Shown piece by piece: positions 44,533 through 52,704 of a stretch of DNA of 64,000 nt. This DNA is from Bombella intestini. GTDB taxonomy: Bacteria > Pseudomonadota > Alphaproteobacteria > Acetobacterales > Acetobacteraceae. A program made the translations under genes and the position numbers. The notes under the pieces were generated by a model. It made no database searches. It worked only from the letters and a program-made list of their open reading frames with translations, and was not told the DNA's origin. Numbering within the stretch: the first letter of the stretch is position 1; each line of letters starts with the position of its first letter. Where the stretch lies: NCBI RefSeq assembly GCF_002003665.1, contig NZ_JATM01000004.1, positions 216,456 through 280,455 of the forward strand, read 5' to 3'.

Positions 44533-46032
44533 TTAGCCAACGAGGCGGAGTTTGCGGTTTTTCGGCCGTGAAGACGGACCGTCCTGCTCCGGCCCGAAAG
44601 GCAGCATGGGGGCTTCCTGCTGTTTTTCGCCGCTTTCTGTGGGGGCATCGGGCATACGCTGGCCTAGGTAGGCTTCCGAGAGGGCCCGGAAGGCGTAATC
44701 CAGCATGGAGGTCGCATAGCTGGCCATGTCATCACCCTCTACGGTGCCGCAGGCACCAAAGCGGGAATAGGCGAACTGTTCGACAAACACATCCAGCGGC
44801 ACGCCGAACTGGAGGCCGATGCTGACAGCCTGACTGAAACATTCCATCAACCCACGAGCCATAGGGCTTTCACGGGGCGGTGTGAGAGTGAGGGAGGCAA
44901 GGGTACCATCCTCAAATTCACCCGTTCGCATGAAGAGGCGATGGCCGCCGATGGACGTGCGCTGACTAAAGCCGCCTTGCCGCATGGGTAGGGGACGACG
45001 GACGCCACGCCCCAGCTTTTCTTTGAGGTCATCCAGTTCTGGCTCCGGCAGTGCCGGGAGATGGTCGCAGAAAGGCTGGATAGCATCATGCATTAAGGCA
45101 TGGGCTTGGGCCCCAGCGGGCTGAAGAGGGGGTTGCCCATCTAAGGCAAGGGCCAGAGCGGCTTCTGGTGAGAGGCCTTTATGGGCCAGCCGGTTGAGTG
45201 TGGAGGGGCGCAACCCTCCCTGATTGGTGACCAGAGAGAAAATTGGGCCCGGTCCGCAGGCTTCCACATCTAGTAGCGCATCGACAGGCCCCGGAGAGGA
45301 AAAGCCGGTCTCAATAAGGGCAAGCCCGGTCACGGAATGCATGGCGGAGCTGATGGCAATGCTAGCCTGTTCGATATCCGGTGCGTGAGGGCAGGCAAAG
45401 GCACTGTCCGGTGTCGCTGTGCCCGAGCGAGCAACTAGCCGTGTAAAGCGGGCGATGGCTGAGGCTGTGGCTCGGCCTTCGTTGCTGTCATAATCCAGCC
45501 CAAGGGCAGCTAGGCAGGCATCAAGGTCCGTTAGCAGGATGAGACCGGCGGGGCCGTCACTGTCATCATGAGGCGCTGGATCATCAAAAAGAGGTAGATC
45601 GCCACTGCGATAGGGGCGGCGGGCCGCTTCCAGTCTGCGCAGGCTATCGCATGCCAGTTTCAGGCAGGCTGCAAAATGTTCCGTGGCGAAGATGCCATCT
45701 TGCACGAAGCCGGAAAGACGGATGATGAAGCCGGGTTGTCCATCTGGTTCGTTGCGCCAGATAGCGGCGTTAGGCGCCATTTGCTGCATCAGTAGCAGGC
45801 AAGACAGGCTACGTCCGATAGGCGGAGCATCCTGCGGGCTATGAGGCAGTGGGGGAGTGGAATCAATCATCTCCACCCAGCGGGCAGCTTCACTGGCAAG
45901 ACGGACCGGTCCACCTTCCGCAGTGGTCAGCTGGATGAGTGCCTGAGCGGCATCGTCACTCCAGACAGAAGGGAGGGTTACCGATCGCAGAACTGCGCTG
46001 TCGGGGTCTGTGTTCGTCTGAAGCGTTCTCAT
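44533..46032 (-). CDS. TSCPD-domain protein: degenerate class II ribonucleotide reductase (NrdJ)-like
   Basis: A 499-residue protein that matches only the second half of B12-dependent ribonucleotide reductase NrdJ. The C-terminal block at about 355-460 (SIGGHRLFMRTGEFEDGTL, VSIGLQFGVPLDVFVEQF, TSMLDYAFRALSEAYLG) is clearly NrdJ/TSCPD-like. Upstream, LGLDYDSNEGRATA (178-191) and TGLALIETGF...GPGPIFSLV (about 255-290) are weaker matches. I find none of the expected reductase catalytic residues: no NPCSE-type motif and no terminal CxxC. The ATG at 46032 is chosen for its upstream GGAG. The function is unknown: a regulatory or structural remnant. It follows no operon partner; 260 bases separate it from mlaD. 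Confidence 0.75.
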   Translation of the reverse strand: MRTLQTNTDPDSAVLRSVTLPSVWSDDAAQALIQLTTAEGGPVRLASEAARWVEMIDSTPPLPHSPQDAPPIGRSLSCLLLMQQMAPNAAIWRNEPDGQPGFIIRLSGFVQDGIFATEHFAACLKLACDSLRRLEAARRPYRSGDLPLFDDPAPHDDSDGPAGLILLTDLDACLAALGLDYDSNEGRATASAIARFTRLVARSGTATPDSAFACPHAPDIEQASIAISSAMHSVTGLALIETGFSSPGPVDALLDVEACGPGPIFSLVTNQGGLRPSTLNRLAHKGLSPEAALALALDGQPPLQPAGAQAHALMHDAIQPFCDHLPALPEPELDDLKEKLGRGVRRPLPMRQGGFSQRTSIGGHRLFMRTGEFEDGTLASLTLTPPRESPMARGLMECFSQAVSIGLQFGVPLDVFVEQFAYSRFGACGTVEGDDMASYATSMLDYAFRALSEAYLGQRMPDAPTESGEKQQEAPMLPFGPEQDGPSSRPKNRKLRLVG

Positions 46033-46113
46033 GTGAACGCCACTCCAGTGAAGATGCGCTTTCATAATTAGTGAGTCTAGTACTGAAGGAAGGATGAGGA
46101 AACCGTAATCCAA

Positions 46114-46291
46114 GGGGGATAGCGGGCATAAGCAGGCTAAAAAGTGGGGATATGGGGGATAACTATCCCTTGTAGGGGGAAGAAGAAAAAACGGCGTCCA
46201 TCATGCAGGGTGTTGGACGTGAGGGGCGGAGTCCGCTAGAGCGGTATGCGTGACTGCATGGTGGGTCAACAATACTAGGTGAGGATGCTTC
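46114..46291. promoter_or_regulatory. divergent promoter region between the NrdJ-like gene and mlaD
   Basis: Non-coding, with G-rich direct motifs (GGGGATATGGGGGATAACTAT and a CCCTTGTAGGGGG partner) that could pair weakly. No promoter or binding site could be firmly assigned. Confidence 0.3.
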
Positions 46292-46879
46292 ATGGCTTCG
46301 GATAATGCCGGGTATATCGCAGCAAGACGGGCCAGCCGGGACCGGATGGAACTGCTGGTTGGGCTGGTGACGGCAGTCGTGCTGGCGGTGTTGATCGTGT
46401 TAGCCCTTGTTGGGCGGCAGCATCCGCAGGATAGCGGCTATCCTCTTCATGCATCATTCAGTCATATTGATGGGTTGAGTGTAGGGTCGGATGTCCGGCT
46501 GGCCGGTGTTACGGTTGGTCATGTGCGTAGCATGCAGGTGGATACCCATACATTTCAGGCCAATATTGTTTTTTCTGTTTCACCGAGTATTCAACTTCCT
46601 GTGGATAGCGGGGCTATCATTACATCGGACTCCCTATTGGGTGGGAAATATGTGGCCTTAACCCCCGGTGGTGATTCAAATATGTTGAAGCCCAACGGGA
46701 CGATCAGTGAAACGCAGGGAGCGATCAGCCTTGAGCAGTTGCTGAGTAAGTTCATCTTTTCGGTTACGGACTCCCTTCAGAAAAAGGCGGCACCGGCTGG
46801 GCAGTCGGGTGAATCTCTCCCTTCTACGCCGTCTGCAGGTGTTGGGTCAGAGCCGGGTGTGGGGCAGTCAGCACAGTGA
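46292..46879 (+). CDS. mlaD: MlaD, outer-membrane lipid asymmetry protein
   Basis: Second MCE protein in the window, 195 residues, of the short MlaD type. A membrane helix (about 20-42) is followed by one MCE domain (HIDGLSVGSDVRLAGVTVGHV, ITSDSLLGGKYVALTPGG) and a Pro/Ser/Gly-rich tail. Unlike the 36318 gene it has no ABC partner beside it. In many alphaproteobacteria an isolated mlaD sits with a DUF2155 gene, as here. The next gene starts at GTG overlapping its stop. Confidence 0.92.
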   Translation: MASDNAGYIAARRASRDRMELLVGLVTAVVLAVLIVLALVGRQHPQDSGYPLHASFSHIDGLSVGSDVRLAGVTVGHVRSMQVDTHTFQANIVFSVSPSIQLPVDSGAIITSDSLLGGKYVALTPGGDSNMLKPNGTISETQGAISLEQLLSKFIFSVTDSLQKKAAPAGQSGESLPSTPSAGVGSEPGVGQSAQ

Positions 46880-47124
46880 AGCATCATCCTGATGAACCGG
46901 TCTGGCTGGACCGGGATGGTCAGCCCATAAGCTGCACGGGTAAGCTGCGTGTCCTGCGGGAGAACGAAGAGGAATTGCGGCAAGTACTGCGTGATGCTTG
47001 TGCAGATGCCCTGCTCATGGATGTAGGGCCTGTATTCCTGCGGCATCACATGGAACAGATTCTGGCAGATGTGATGGCCGAAAGTGGAGCCGGAGAGGCA
47101 GCAGGAAAGGAAGGTGCGGAGTGA
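46876..47124 (+). CDS. small hypothetical protein
   Basis: An 82-residue acidic protein (KHHPDEPVWLDRDGQPISCTGKL...VLRDACADALLMDVGPVF, then an Ala/Glu/Gly tail) of unknown function. I do not recognise the family. It begins with GTG overlapping the mlaD stop by four bases, and its own stop overlaps the GTG of the DUF2155 gene. This strict coupling and lack of stop codons argue it is real. No membrane segment. Confidence 0.7.
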   Translation: MKHHPDEPVWLDRDGQPISCTGKLRVLRENEEELRQVLRDACADALLMDVGPVFLRHHMEQILADVMAESGAGEAAGKEGAE

Positions 47125-47774
47125 GGATCAGGAAGAGTGTTCTAGCCCTACCCTGTCTGGCAGGTCTGTTGGCTGCAGTGCCGGGTGCCCTTCATGCGGA
47201 AGGTGCTAGAGGTGTGGCGGCTCCGGCTGTTTACCCGGCCACGACATGGCAGGGGCGTAATGGGGCGGTGTTGCGGATCATGCGGCGTCTGGATTCTCAT
47301 GTGGAGCTGGTGCCACTGCGTGTGGGGGTGGATACCACCTACGGGCCTTTGTCGCTCCGGTTGGAGCGTTGCTTGCAGAAGCCGGATGGCCTGCCAGCGC
47401 AGACAGCCGTTTTGCTGAAGATTGAGGAGAATCAGGACTCTGGCAGCTCTCCTTTTGAAGGATGGATGTTCACGGATGACCCCGCTCTGGGCGCTTACGC
47501 TGGGGCCTTGTATGATGTGCAGGTCGTGTCCTGTGATGGCGATAAGGTAGAGCCGATGGTTGGCCCTTTGCCAGAACCTATACCGCCGCAACTGCCTATG
47601 GCTATGGCGCCGCATGTGGAAGCGGATGAAGGGCAAGGGCCGACAGTGCTAGCTCCTCCTTCGGGTGGGAGTGGCGGACAGGGTAGTGGGTCTTCTGGCC
47701 CGACATCCTTACTGCCGCCGTCACCATCATTGCCAGCACCGCAGCCGGCACCGGGTACGGTTACTCAGCCCTAA
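47121..47774 (+). CDS. DUF2155 domain-containing exported protein
   Basis: A 217-residue protein with a signal peptide (RKSVLALPCLAGLLAAVPGALHAEG). The DUF2155 core follows at about 35-125 (AVYPATTWQGRNGAVLRIMR, YGPLSLRLERCLQKPD, LKIEENQDSGSSPFEGWMF, ALYDVQVVSC). The last 90 residues are Pro/Gly/Ser-rich and presumably disordered. GTG 47121 overlaps the stop of the small gene, with AAGGAAGG upstream. DUF2155 proteins commonly accompany mlaD in alphaproteobacteria, suggesting an envelope role; the reaction is unknown. Confidence 0.85.
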   Translation: MRIRKSVLALPCLAGLLAAVPGALHAEGARGVAAPAVYPATTWQGRNGAVLRIMRRLDSHVELVPLRVGVDTTYGPLSLRLERCLQKPDGLPAQTAVLLKIEENQDSGSSPFEGWMFTDDPALGAYAGALYDVQVVSCDGDKVEPMVGPLPEPIPPQLPMAMAPHVEADEGQGPTVLAPPSGGSGGQGSGSSGPTSLLPPSPSLPAPQPAPGTVTQP

Positions 47775-47807
47775 AATCTGAACGGGATACAATAGAAGGA
47801 GAGGGGG

Positions 47808-48341
47808 ATGCTGTTTACCGACAAGCGGCAGATAAGGGCCGTCTGGCGAATTGGTGGGCTGTATATTCTAGCCGCTCTACTTGTTTTCCTGATCGTTTTT
47901 GTAGCTGAGACGTTCTTGCATATGGTGCCTTGTGAGCTGTGCCTGTGGGAACGTGGGCCGTGGCGGGTGTTGTTGGGGATTGGTGTACTGGCTTTGGTGC
48001 TATCTCCACGCTATGCCCGTTGGGCGGCTGTCGCTGGGCTTGTTTGCCTACTGGTCAGTGTTGGGCTTGGGGGTCTTCATGTTGGGGTAGAACAGGGATG
48101 GTGGCCGAGCCCTGCTGCGGAGTGCCATGTTGCCCTCGTGGAAGGGCATAATTTTTCGGATTGGATGGCCCATCTCCCTGCACGGCCTACTAAACCCTGT
48201 GACCTGCCAGATTATCCCTTCGGTTTGCCTGTCTCGATGACAATGCTTTCGGCCTTTTATGCTGTGCTGGTTTTCTATTTGGCAGTTCGGGAAACGCTGC
48301 GTCTGTTTCGTTTCGTGCGGAATAATCGGGTGGGTGTGTAA
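47808..48341 (+). CDS. disulfide bond formation protein B (DsbB)
   Basis: Membrane quinone-linked oxidase for DsbA-type thiol oxidation. The 177-residue protein has four hydrophobic segments. The first periplasmic pair is Cys42/Cys45 (PCELCLWERG) and the second is Cys106/Cys131 (AECHVAL and KPCDLPDYPFGLPVSM). AAGGAGAGGGGG precedes the ATG at 47808. It is the last gene of the mlaD-small-DUF2155-dsbB run, likely one transcript. The PCxLCxxxR spacing is slightly shorter than in E. coli DsbB. Confidence 0.9.
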   Translation: MLFTDKRQIRAVWRIGGLYILAALLVFLIVFVAETFLHMVPCELCLWERGPWRVLLGIGVLALVLSPRYARWAAVAGLVCLLVSVGLGGLHVGVEQGWWPSPAAECHVALVEGHNFSDWMAHLPARPTKPCDLPDYPFGLPVSMTMLSAFYAVLVFYLAVRETLRLFRFVRNNRVGV

Positions 48342-48384
48342 GTCGAATTTGTTGTGAGGATGTGTCCAACGGAAGGAAGCTGCC

Positions 48385-50421
48385 ATGTCTCTGGCTGATT
48401 TTCTGTGTCTGTACCGACAGGGCTTTGCCCGTGTGGCGGCTTGTACCACGCCTATCACATTGGGTGAGCCTCTCCATAATGCGATGGTCGTGCGGGAGTG
48501 GCTGGAGCGTTGCCATAGCCAGGGCGTTGCTGTTGCCGTTTTCCCAGAGCTGGGGCTGACGGGGTATACGTTGGAGGACATCTTCTTCCAGCAAGTGGTG
48601 TTGGAAGGAGCGCAACAGGCCCTGCTGACGCTGGTTGAAGAAACAGCCGACTTCATGACCGTTGGCATTGTCGGCCTTCCCTTGCGGCGGGGGGATGCCC
48701 TGTATAATTGTGCGGCGGTTTTCCACAGGGGGCGGATTCTGGGTATTGTTCCCAAGACGATGCTGCCCCGGTATCGGGAATTCTATGAACCCCGACATTT
48801 TACCAGCGGGCAAGGTTGTTCGGGCACCATCATGTTGGGTGGACAGGCTGTACCGTTCGGGACGGATATTCTGTTTAAGGCAGAGGATATCCCCGGCCTG
48901 ACGCTGGGTGTGGAAATCTGTGAAGACCTTTGGGTGCCGCAGCCGCCTAGTGGAGCGTTGGCGCAGGCTGGGGCAACGGTTCTGGCTAACCTTTCAGCGT
49001 CCCCTGTGACAGTCGGGCGGGCGGAGCAACGTGCTTTGCTCTGTAAGGCGCAGTCCATGCGGACAGCCAGTGCCTATCTTTATGCGGCTGCTAGTGAGGG
49101 CGAATCCACGACTGATTTGGCCTGGGATGGTCAGCTCCTGATTCATGAAGCGGGAGATTGTCTTGCCTCTTCGGAGCGTTTTGTCCGGCAGGGAGAGATG
49201 GTCGTGGCGGATATCGACCTCGACCGACTGAGGCAGGAACGGCTCCAGAATGGCTATTTCGGTCTCGCTGGTGATGATGGTTTCCGGCATGTTGATTTCG
49301 CTCTGGCCCCGGAGGTGAAAGACTGGGGGCTGCGGCGCGATGTTCCCCGGTTCCCCTTTGTTCCCGCCCGTCCAGAACTCTGCGAGCAGGATTGCCGAGA
49401 GGCGTGGGGTATTCAGGTTCAGGCTCTGTGTCAGAGGTTGAGGGCAGCTCATGCTAGCACCATGGTCATTGGCGTGTCGGGAGGGTTGGATAGTGCCCTT
49501 GCGCTTCTGGTTGCGGTGAAGGCAGCGGACTGTCTGGGGTGGGAGCGGAGCCGTGTTCTGGCCAGAACGATGCCGGGCTTTGCGACAGGTAGTGAGTCCC
49601 TCGCTATGGCACATGGCTTGATGGCAAGTCTTGGTGTTAGTGCCGGGGAATTGGATATTCGGCCCACGGCGTTGGCTATGCTGAAGGCTATCGACCATCC
49701 CTATGGGCGTGGTGAGCCAGTCCATGATGTGACGTTTGAGAATGTACAGGCTGGATTACGGACGGACTTTCTTTTCCGGTTGGCCAACCACCATCAGGGG
49801 CTGGTGATTGGGACGGGGGATATGTCCGAGTTGGCCTTGGGGTGGTGTACCTATGGCGTTGGGGACCAGATGGCCCATTACAATGTGAATGCGGGCCTGC
49901 CTAAGACGCTTATTCAGCATGTTATCCGCTGGGCTGTGGGGCATGATGATAGTTTCTCCGTTACTGCCCGTACGATTCTGGAGAAAATTGTATCAGCGGA
50001 GATTTCACCTGAGTTAGTACCAGACCAAGGGCAGGGGGTGCAGAGTACTCAACAGGTAATCGGCCCTTATCCATTACAAGATTTCACTCTTTACTATGTG
50101 TTGCGTCATGGATTCGCACCGGAGAAGATTGCTTTTCTTCAGTTTCATGCGTGGCGGGATGCTGAAAAGGGTAGCTGGCCGCTGAACTATCCAGAGCGGG
50201 ATCGGGTCGGGTATGATTTGCCGACAATTATTCACTGGATGCGCCTGTTCATGAGGCGGTTTTTTGCGACTAGTCAGTTCAAACGTTCGGCCATGCCTAA
50301 TGGGCCGAAGGTCGTGGCGGGGGGGAGTCTATCCCCCCGTGGGGACTGGCGGGCACCGTCCGATGGCACGGCGAATCTTTGGATTGCGGCGTTGGAGCGT
50401 CTGGCATCCCGCATACGGTGA
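48385..50421 (+). CDS. nadE: glutamine-dependent NAD+ synthase
   Basis: Final step of NAD synthesis. The 678-residue protein fuses a nitrilase-type glutaminase (Glu55 in VFPELGLTGYT, Lys124 in VPKTMLPRY, Cys179 in GVEICEDLW) to the ammonia-dependent synthetase with PP-loop GVSGGLDSALALLVA at about 355-370. Both catalytic triads are intact, so glutamine is probably the amide donor. The start ATG at 48385 follows GGAAGGAAG. The length is normal for this long class. Confidence 0.95.
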   Translation: MSLADFLCLYRQGFARVAACTTPITLGEPLHNAMVVREWLERCHSQGVAVAVFPELGLTGYTLEDIFFQQVVLEGAQQALLTLVEETADFMTVGIVGLPLRRGDALYNCAAVFHRGRILGIVPKTMLPRYREFYEPRHFTSGQGCSGTIMLGGQAVPFGTDILFKAEDIPGLTLGVEICEDLWVPQPPSGALAQAGATVLANLSASPVTVGRAEQRALLCKAQSMRTASAYLYAAASEGESTTDLAWDGQLLIHEAGDCLASSERFVRQGEMVVADIDLDRLRQERLQNGYFGLAGDDGFRHVDFALAPEVKDWGLRRDVPRFPFVPARPELCEQDCREAWGIQVQALCQRLRAAHASTMVIGVSGGLDSALALLVAVKAADCLGWERSRVLARTMPGFATGSESLAMAHGLMASLGVSAGELDIRPTALAMLKAIDHPYGRGEPVHDVTFENVQAGLRTDFLFRLANHHQGLVIGTGDMSELALGWCTYGVGDQMAHYNVNAGLPKTLIQHVIRWAVGHDDSFSVTARTILEKIVSAEISPELVPDQGQGVQSTQQVIGPYPLQDFTLYYVLRHGFAPEKIAFLQFHAWRDAEKGSWPLNYPERDRVGYDLPTIIHWMRLFMRRFFATSQFKRSAMPNGPKVVAGGSLSPRGDWRAPSDGTANLWIAALERLASRIR

Positions 50422-50813
50422 TGGGCCGAGGCTAGCCAATCTAATTTCATTTTATGAAGCTTTATCAGTGCCTTGTGTGCAGGAGTGCATGCAAGGCATT
50501 GTGCATTTTTCTATTTAGAATCGTTATTTTTAACTAAACAGCTATGAACGGGTTGTCGTTGCGTAATGCAAGGGTTACTATTAGGAAATTAATAAGGAAG
50601 GGTTTTGTAATCCTTGCACGGTCCCGCCCGGAAAGGTCGGGTTCTAAATAGGCTGTCACACATATTCCTCAATTTGGACCAGAAGAGGCCATGAAAGATG
50701 GCGATTTCTACAGCCAAGAGGGGAAGTGGAATGGTCTATGGCCCCGGTCGAGGAGACTGGCCTTCCTGTTGGCCCTGTTGAGTGTGATCAACGCTGCATT
50801 GAGGTGAATTTTC
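50422..50813. promoter_or_regulatory. structured intergenic region upstream of the RTX-like gene
   Basis: The first part carries the nadE terminator: a stem TGCCTTG/CAAGGCA (50469-50475 with 50492-50498) and a later T-run (50506-50510). Then a 12-bp stem with one G-T pair, TGCAAGGGTTAC/GTAATCCTTGCA (50567-50578 with 50607-50618), with a 28-base loop, is followed directly by a second hairpin (50623-50641, CCCGCCC.../GGTCGGG). The last 170 bases have no recognised motif. The two hairpins could be a leader or a small RNA. Confidence 0.45.
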
Positions 50814-51677
50814 TTGGCTATCGTAACCGTTCCCGGAGGGCAGCAGCATCAGTTCCCCGTAAACGTTCCCATTAAAATGGCGGATCTGGATAAGCTGTTT
50901 TCAACCTCCTTCGCATCTCTGGTGTCTGCCTCGGGGTCCGGGGATGGCACTGGTTCTCAATTGTCTCCTTCCGAAGTTGTGGAGGGTGGCCCGCTTACAT
51001 CTCTTGATGCAGATCTCCTCCGCATGGGGGATGATACGGAGAGTCAGGCGGCTACCGTGCTGGGTGGGCAGGACACTGTCTCCGCCGCTGGTGATGGGAC
51101 GCAGCTTTCTCTTGGCGGTACGCTGAGCTTCCTTGGTGGTGTGGGGTCTGGCACACGTTCTGTCGGCGATAACGCAACCATTTTCGGGACAGCCAATAGC
51201 GTTTACCATTACGCCCGTCAGGGTAGTGCTGGGCAGAGCGTCTTTGAGACGGATCATCAGAGCAATGCTCTGAACCCGGATAATATCCTGTTTGATGCCT
51301 CAGCATCTCATCAGTCTCTGCAGGCTTTTGCCGGGATTGGGGATACGATCAACGGCGGTACAGCGTCCGACACAATCACCGTTAACAACACGGTGGCTGG
51401 TGGTGTTGATGCCGGTGCAACATTGAGCGGTGGTAGTGGGTCTGCCAACTTGTTCCAGTTCCTGAACAACAAAGGCGGCCATTACACGATCTCCGACTTC
51501 GGTAAGGCTGCAGGTAACAAGGTTGGTCTTAAGGCAACTGACGAGCAAATCGGTCAGATGCTTGAGAATCAGACCGTCAAGGGTGGGAATACCACTATTG
51601 ATCTGCCGAATGATCAGGGTCAGATTACCTTCCTTGATCAGGGTCAGCTTCAGCCGAAAGACTTCCAGAAGTTCTGA
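50814..51677 (+). CDS. RTX-like (haemolysin-type) putative secreted protein
   Basis: A 287-residue protein of unknown function, Gly/Ser/Asp/Thr-rich with no N-terminal signal. The second half resembles the end of type-I-secreted RTX proteins: DTINGGTASDTITVNNT, then NLFQFLNNKGGHYTISDFGK, LKATDEQIGQMLENQTVKGG, NTTIDLPNDQGQITFL and a final LQPKDFQKF. The calcium nonapeptides (GGxGxDxxx) are degenerate or absent. It starts with TTG at 50814, supported by GAGGTGA upstream. A type I transporter is not adjacent. A terminator follows at once. Similar proteins in acetic acid bacteria are adhesin- or haemolysin-like; the assignment is tentative. Confidence 0.6.
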   Translation: MAIVTVPGGQQHQFPVNVPIKMADLDKLFSTSFASLVSASGSGDGTGSQLSPSEVVEGGPLTSLDADLLRMGDDTESQAATVLGGQDTVSAAGDGTQLSLGGTLSFLGGVGSGTRSVGDNATIFGTANSVYHYARQGSAGQSVFETDHQSNALNPDNILFDASASHQSLQAFAGIGDTINGGTASDTITVNNTVAGGVDAGATLSGGSGSANLFQFLNNKGGHYTISDFGKAAGNKVGLKATDEQIGQMLENQTVKGGNTTIDLPNDQGQITFLDQGQLQPKDFQKF

Positions 51678-51686
51678 TCTCTTCTG

Positions 51687-51718
51687 CTCCGGTCCCGTAA
51701 AGGGGCCGGAGTTTTTTT
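51687..51718 (+). terminator. terminator of the RTX-like gene
   Basis: Stem CTCCGGTCCC/GGGGCCGGAG (51687-51696 with 51702-51711, one G-T pair), loop GTAAA and seven T, ten bases after the stop. Confidence 0.92.
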
Positions 51719-51739
51719 ATGCAGCAGACATGGCAAGAG

Positions 51740-51772
51740 CGCCGTTTCCACAATGGAGGCGGCGTTTTTTTT
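51740..51772 (+). terminator. second, tandem terminator
   Basis: Stem CGCCGTTTCC/GGAGGCGGCG (51740-51749 with 51755-51764, two G-T pairs), five-base loop and eight T, 22 bases after the first terminator. It is antisense to the end of tRNA-Gln and may isolate it from read-through. Confidence 0.85.
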
Positions 51773-51802
51773 ATGCTTCAATTTTGGGAGGGGGGATATT
51801 TT

Positions 51803-51877
51803 TGGCTGGGGCGGGAGGATTCGAACCTCCGCATGGCGGAATCAAAATCCGCTGCCTTACCGCTTGGCTACGCCCCA
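51803..51877 (-). tRNA. tRNA-Gln (anticodon TTG)
   Basis: 75 bases on the minus strand: acceptor TGGGGCG/CGCCCCA, anticodon stem GCGGA/TCCGC with loop TTTTGAT giving anticodon TTG, T arm GGAGG TTCGAAT CCTCC, and encoded CCA at 51803-51805. Confidence 0.97.
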
Positions 51878-51948
51878 ACGCTGCGCCCTTAATATCGTGA
51901 ACCTTAAAGGGGGTAAAGAGAGATAGAGTATTTTTTGTTGATGTGTGG

Positions 51949-52623
51949 TCAGGTTGGCTCATCATGGGGTGTGTGATTCACGACAGTTTGCTCATCAGGT
52001 GCAATATGGTCGGGTAGTCCGCCCTCTGGTGTGGCTGAGAGACTGGAGGTTGAGGCTTCCTTCAGTAGCCCCATTCGTTCGGCACGGGCTAGGGCGCCAT
52101 CCAGTGTCTGCATCGTTGTGGCGAGGTCCGGCGAGTCGTCTTTTTCCCAGCTGATGAGTGCTCTGGACCACAGGGCTAACAGGGCATTCAGGCGAACCAA
52201 GCCGGTGAGGCCTTGCCGGTTCAGCATAGCGGCATCGGCAATCCAGCGTAGGCTCTCCATAGTCGTACCTGCGAGGAAAGCTGCTAGTGCAGGGTCACGG
52301 GGGAGGGTCCGCATGATGGCACAGATGCCAGAGCGGTAATCCTGCATGGCATCAAAGCGTCGCATGAGGAGGTCGAATAACCGCTCACGAACAGTCGTGC
52401 CGTAACTTTCCCCACAAAGGGCTGCATCATCAATCTGCTGGTTTAGCCGCAGCAGAATCATGGCTTTGAACGGAAAACGCTGCCGGACTTGCTGGAGAGG
52501 CAGTTCTGCTTCACGTGAAGCATCAACAAGGGAGACACGCTGCCAGCCTACGTCCTGGGCAAGCTGGAGCGTAGCTTCAATCATGGTCCTGTCAAAGAGC
52601 GGGTCGTGATGGTCAGCGTTCAT
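51949..52623 (-). CDS. TetR family transcriptional regulator
   Basis: A 224-residue regulator. The N-terminal HTH region (about 10-55: MIEATLQLAQDVGWQRVSLVDASREA, ...VRQRFPFKAMILLRLNQQ) follows the TetR pattern, with the C-terminal all-helical dimer/ligand domain to about 185 and a Ser/Pro/His-rich tail. The HTH differs from the classic consensus, and COQ9-like proteins share this fold, so a COQ9-type annotation is possible. The ligand is unknown. It is followed by tRNA-Gln downstream and preceded by proC upstream on the same strand. Confidence 0.75.
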   Translation of the reverse strand: MNADHHDPLFDRTMIEATLQLAQDVGWQRVSLVDASREAELPLQQVRQRFPFKAMILLRLNQQIDDAALCGESYGTTVRERLFDLLMRRFDAMQDYRSGICAIMRTLPRDPALAAFLAGTTMESLRWIADAAMLNRQGLTGLVRLNALLALWSRALISWEKDDSPDLATTMQTLDGALARAERMGLLKEASTSSLSATPEGGLPDHIAPDEQTVVNHTPHDEPT

Positions 52624-52704
52624 GATGGTTGTCCCTGTCCGTGCGGCAGCGGTGATGGGGCAGGTAGGGAGGCCCTTGTGGAGGCCCCCTACCTGTGGCC
52701 GGTT

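Noticed and set aside
52506..52521. Perfect palindrome TGCTTCACGTGAAGCA resembling parS
   Set aside because: It differs from the parS consensus at two symmetric positions, is fully inside the TetR coding sequence (Ala-Ser-Arg-Glu-Ala) and is 34 kb from the other sites, so chance is a fair explanation.
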